A DNA stretch of 64,000 nucleotides from Rubrivivax sp. (GTDB lineage: Bacteria > Pseudomonadota > Gammaproteobacteria > Burkholderiales > Burkholderiaceae_C). Below are positions 62,112-64,000 of the stretch, piece after piece. Positions within the stretch are counted from its first letter, which is position 1. The number at the start of each line of letters is the position of its first letter. The position numbers and the translations under genes were made by a program. Below the pieces are notes generated by a model that saw nothing but the letters and a program-made list of their open reading frames with translations, searched no databases and had not been told where the DNA came from. The stretch covers positions 1 through 64,000 of the forward strand of contig JAHECD010000006.1 in the NCBI GenBank assembly GCA_024641945.1, in the 5' to 3' direction.

Positions 62112-63526
62112 CGGGCTTCCTCCACCAGGTCGACGACCCTCTGCGGCACACCGCCGATCGAGCCGGCGCCCATCGCGATGACCACGTCGCCGTCGCGCAC
62201 GAAGTCGAGCACCGCCTGCGGCAGGTCGGCCACGTCGTCGACGAAGACCGGGTCGACCTTGCCCGCCACGCGCAACGCGCGTGCGAGCGAGCGAGCGTCG
62301 GCGGCCACGATCGGGCTCTCGCCGGCGGCATAGACCTCGGTCAGCAGCAGCGCATCGGCCGTGCCCATGACCTTGACGAAATCCTCGAAGCAGTCGCGGG
62401 TGCGGGTGTAGCGGTGCGGCTGGAAGGCGAGCACCAGACGCCGCCCCGGGAACGCGCCGCGCGCGGCCGACAGCACCGCGGCCATCTCGACCGGGTGGTG
62501 GCCGTAGTCGTCGATCAGCGTGAAGGTGCCGCCGCCGCTGGCAGCGCCCACCGGCAGTTCGCCGTAGCGCTGGAAGCGCCGTCCGACGCCGCTGAAGCCG
62601 GCCAGAGCCCGCACGACGGCGTCGTCGGGCAGTTCGAGTTCACTCGCCACGGCCACTGCGGCGAGCGCATTGAGCACGTTGTGCTCGCCGGCGAGGTTGA
62701 CGGTGAGGTCCAGGTCGGGCAGCACCTCGCCGTTGCGCCGCTGGCAGGTGAAACGCATCAGGCCGCCCGGCAGGGCCTGCACGTCGACCGCGCGCACCGC
62801 GGCATCGGCGCCGAAGCCGTAGCCGACGACCGGGCGCGAGATCATCGGCACGATCGAGCGCACGCCGGGGTCGTCGGTGCAGACGATGGCCGCGCCGTAG
62901 AACGGCATGCGGTGGATGAACTCGACGAAGGCCGCCTTCAGCCGGGCGAAGTCGTGGCCGTAGGTCTCCATGTGGTCGGCGTCGATATTCGTCACCACCG
63001 CCAGCACCGGCAGCAGGTTCAGGAACGAGGCATCGCTCTCGTCCGCCTCGACGACGATGTAGTCGCCCGCGCCGAGACGCGAGTTGGCGCCCGCGCTCAT
63101 CAGCTTGCCGCCGATGACGAAGGTCGGGTCGACGCCGGCCTCGGCGAGCACACTGGTGACGAGCGACGTGGTCGTCGTCTTGCCGTGCGTGCCGGCGATC
63201 GCGATGCCCTGCTTCAGGCGCATCAGCTCGGCCAGCATCACGGCGCGTGGCACCACCGGGATGCGGCGCGCGCGCGCCGCGACGACCTCGGGGTTGTCGC
63301 CTTTCACCGCCGTCGACGTGACCACCGCTTCAGCGCCTGCGACGTTGGCCGCATCGTGGCCGATCGCCACGCGCACGCCCAGGCCTGCGAGCCGCCGCGT
63401 GGTGGCGCTTTCGCTCGCGTCCGAACCCGACACGCCATAACCCAGGTTGTGCAGGATCTCGGCGATGCCGCTCATGCCGGCGCCGCCGACGCCGACGAAA
63501 TGGATGTGCTTGACCGCGTGTTTCAC
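62108..63526 (-). CDS. murC: UDP-N-acetylmuramate--L-alanine ligase MurC
   Basis: Adds L-Ala to UDP-MurNAc. The N-terminal Rossmann-like part is [20 protein letters not shown], the ATP loop [15 protein letters not shown], the Mur ligase central and C-terminal domains contain [23 protein letters not shown] and [20 protein letters not shown]. Length is 472 residues from GTG 63526, which overlaps the murG stop (GTGA). Confidence 0.98.
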   Translation of the reverse strand: MKHAVKHIHFVGVGGAGMSGIAEILHNLGYGVSGSDASESATTRRLAGLGVRVAIGHDAANVAGAEAVVTSTAVKGDNPEVVAARARRIPVVPRAVMLAELMRLKQGIAIAGTHGKTTTTSLVTSVLAEAGVDPTFVIGGKLMSAGANSRLGAGDYIVVEADESDASFLNLLPVLAVVTNIDADHMETYGHDFARLKAAFVEFIHRMPFYGAAIVCTDDPGVRSIVPMISRPVVGYGFGADAAVRAVDVQALPGGLMRFTCQRRNGEVLPDLDLTVNLAGEHNVLNALAAVAVASELELPDDAVVRALAGFSGVGRRFQRYGELPVGAASGGGTFTLIDDYGHHPVEMAAVLSAARGAFPGRRLVLAFQPHRYTRTRDCFEDFVKVMGTADALLLTEVYAAGESPIVAADARSLARALRVAGKVDPVFVDDVADLPQAVLDFVRDGDVVIAMGAGSIGGVPQRVVDLVEEAR

Positions 63527-64000
63527 GGCGCCCTCCCCATCAAGCGCTCGATCTCGTCGGCCACGCGTTGCGCGGCGTGCGGGCGGGCCAGATTGCGCGC
63601 CCGGATCGCCATCGCGAGCAGGCCGACGCGGTGCATCGACGCCAGCACGTCGGCCAGCTTCTCCGGCGAGAGCTCCGTCTGCGGCAGGTGGAAGGCGGCC
63701 TGGTGGCGCGCCATCCACTGAGCGTTGTCGCGCTGGTGCGAGGTGGTGCTCACGATCAGCGGCACGAGCACGCTGGCCACGCCCGCCGCGCACAACTCGC
63801 TCACCGTGATCGCGCCGGCCCGGCAGACGATCACATCGCAGTCGGCCAGGCGCGCCGGCATGTCGTCGAGGAACGGCAGCAGTTCGGCCTCGACACCGGC
63901 CTGCGCGTAGGCCGCCGTGACGGACTCGAGATGCGCGCCGCCGGTCTGGTGCGTGACGAGCGGCCGCTTGTCGGGCGGCATCAGGGCCAGCGCACGTGGC
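63523..64000 (-). CDS. murG: UDP-N-acetylglucosamine transferase MurG, 5' end outside window
   Basis: C-terminal part of the glycosyltransferase that makes lipid II. The donor-binding motif [24 protein letters not shown] followed by [10 protein letters not shown] is diagnostic. The frame is open to the window edge, giving about 158 residues of the expected 350-360. The internal Met at 63981 is not the start. First visible gene of the dcw run on the minus strand. Confidence 0.95.
   Translation of the reverse strand, partial: PRALALMPPDKRPLVTHQTGGAHLESVTAAYAQAGVEAELLPFLDDMPARLADCDVIVCRAGAITVSELCAAGVASVLVPLIVSTTSHQRDNAQWMARHQAAFHLPQTELSPEKLADVLASMHRVGLLAMAIRARNLARPHAAQRVADEIERLMGRAP

Overview
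The window is GC-rich, tightly packed chromosomal DNA from a betaproteobacterium, most likely order Burkholderiales. Evidence for this is the petABC-sspA-sspB block, the dusB-fis-purH operon, the argB-nucleotidase-slmA run, the hisI-hisE-DUF4870-HIT-tatABC run, and an EpsD/EpsE/EpsF set of the kind linked to exosortase B (XrtB). I see no insertion sequence, prophage, CRISPR array or rRNA. There is one tRNA, tRNA-Thr(TGT).

Layout. 1-3.1 kb: the end of an exopolysaccharide locus (epsD, epsE, partial epsF). 3.4-8.6 kb: ubiE, a DUF971 protein and a 1308-residue FAD/Fe-S dehydrogenase. 8.8-13.6 kb: a complete ugpBAECQ operon for glycerol-3-phosphate and glycerophosphodiester use. 13.6-20.7 kb: an MFS exporter, argJ, secA, an M23 peptidase and the tRNA. 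20.7-24.8 kb: sspB, sspA and the cytochrome bc1 complex. 25-31 kb: mscL, a DUF1631 protein, pdxA, a Nif3-like protein and a membrane-anchored HtrA protease. 30.9-34.0 kb: tatABC, a HIT protein, DUF4870, hisE and hisI. 34.0-38.4 kb: a NUDIX hydrolase, a DUF815 ATPase, a PdeM-like phosphoesterase, slmA, a pyrimidine nucleotidase and argB. 38.5-43.1 kb: a six-gene periplasmic copper-handling operon. 43.1-43.6 kb: a gene-free gap holding two inverted copies of a repeat. 43.6-48.2 kb: a long acyl-CoA-reductase-like double SDR, a phasin, a patatin and a small hypothetical gene. 48.2-50.3 kb: an M32 carboxypeptidase and a YqaA-like membrane protein. 50.4-56.6 kb: dusB, fis, purH, an acyltransferase, a CdsA-like protein, ruvC, a dienelactone hydrolase and a small membrane protein. 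56.7-64 kb: the end of the division/cell-wall (dcw) cluster, murG-murC-ddl-ftsQ-ftsA-ftsZ-lpxC.

How the genes connect. The window encodes the Tat translocase and three proteins with twin-arginine leaders: the Rieske protein, the multicopper oxidase and the DUF411 protein. It also holds both FtsZ and its nucleoid-occlusion regulator SlmA. The acyl-CoA reductase, phasin and patatin suggest storage-lipid metabolism. A 346-base gap after purH holds what looks like a decayed fragment of a PEP-CTERM-type exported protein, which would fit the eps/exosortase locus at the other end.

Most of the window is ordinary housekeeping DNA. The parts most worth a second look are the copper operon (no pump or regulator visible), the inverted repeats at 43.3-43.5 kb, the PEP-CTERM-like remnant, the CdsA-like protein with a degenerate signature, and the acyl-CoA reductase/phasin/patatin group.
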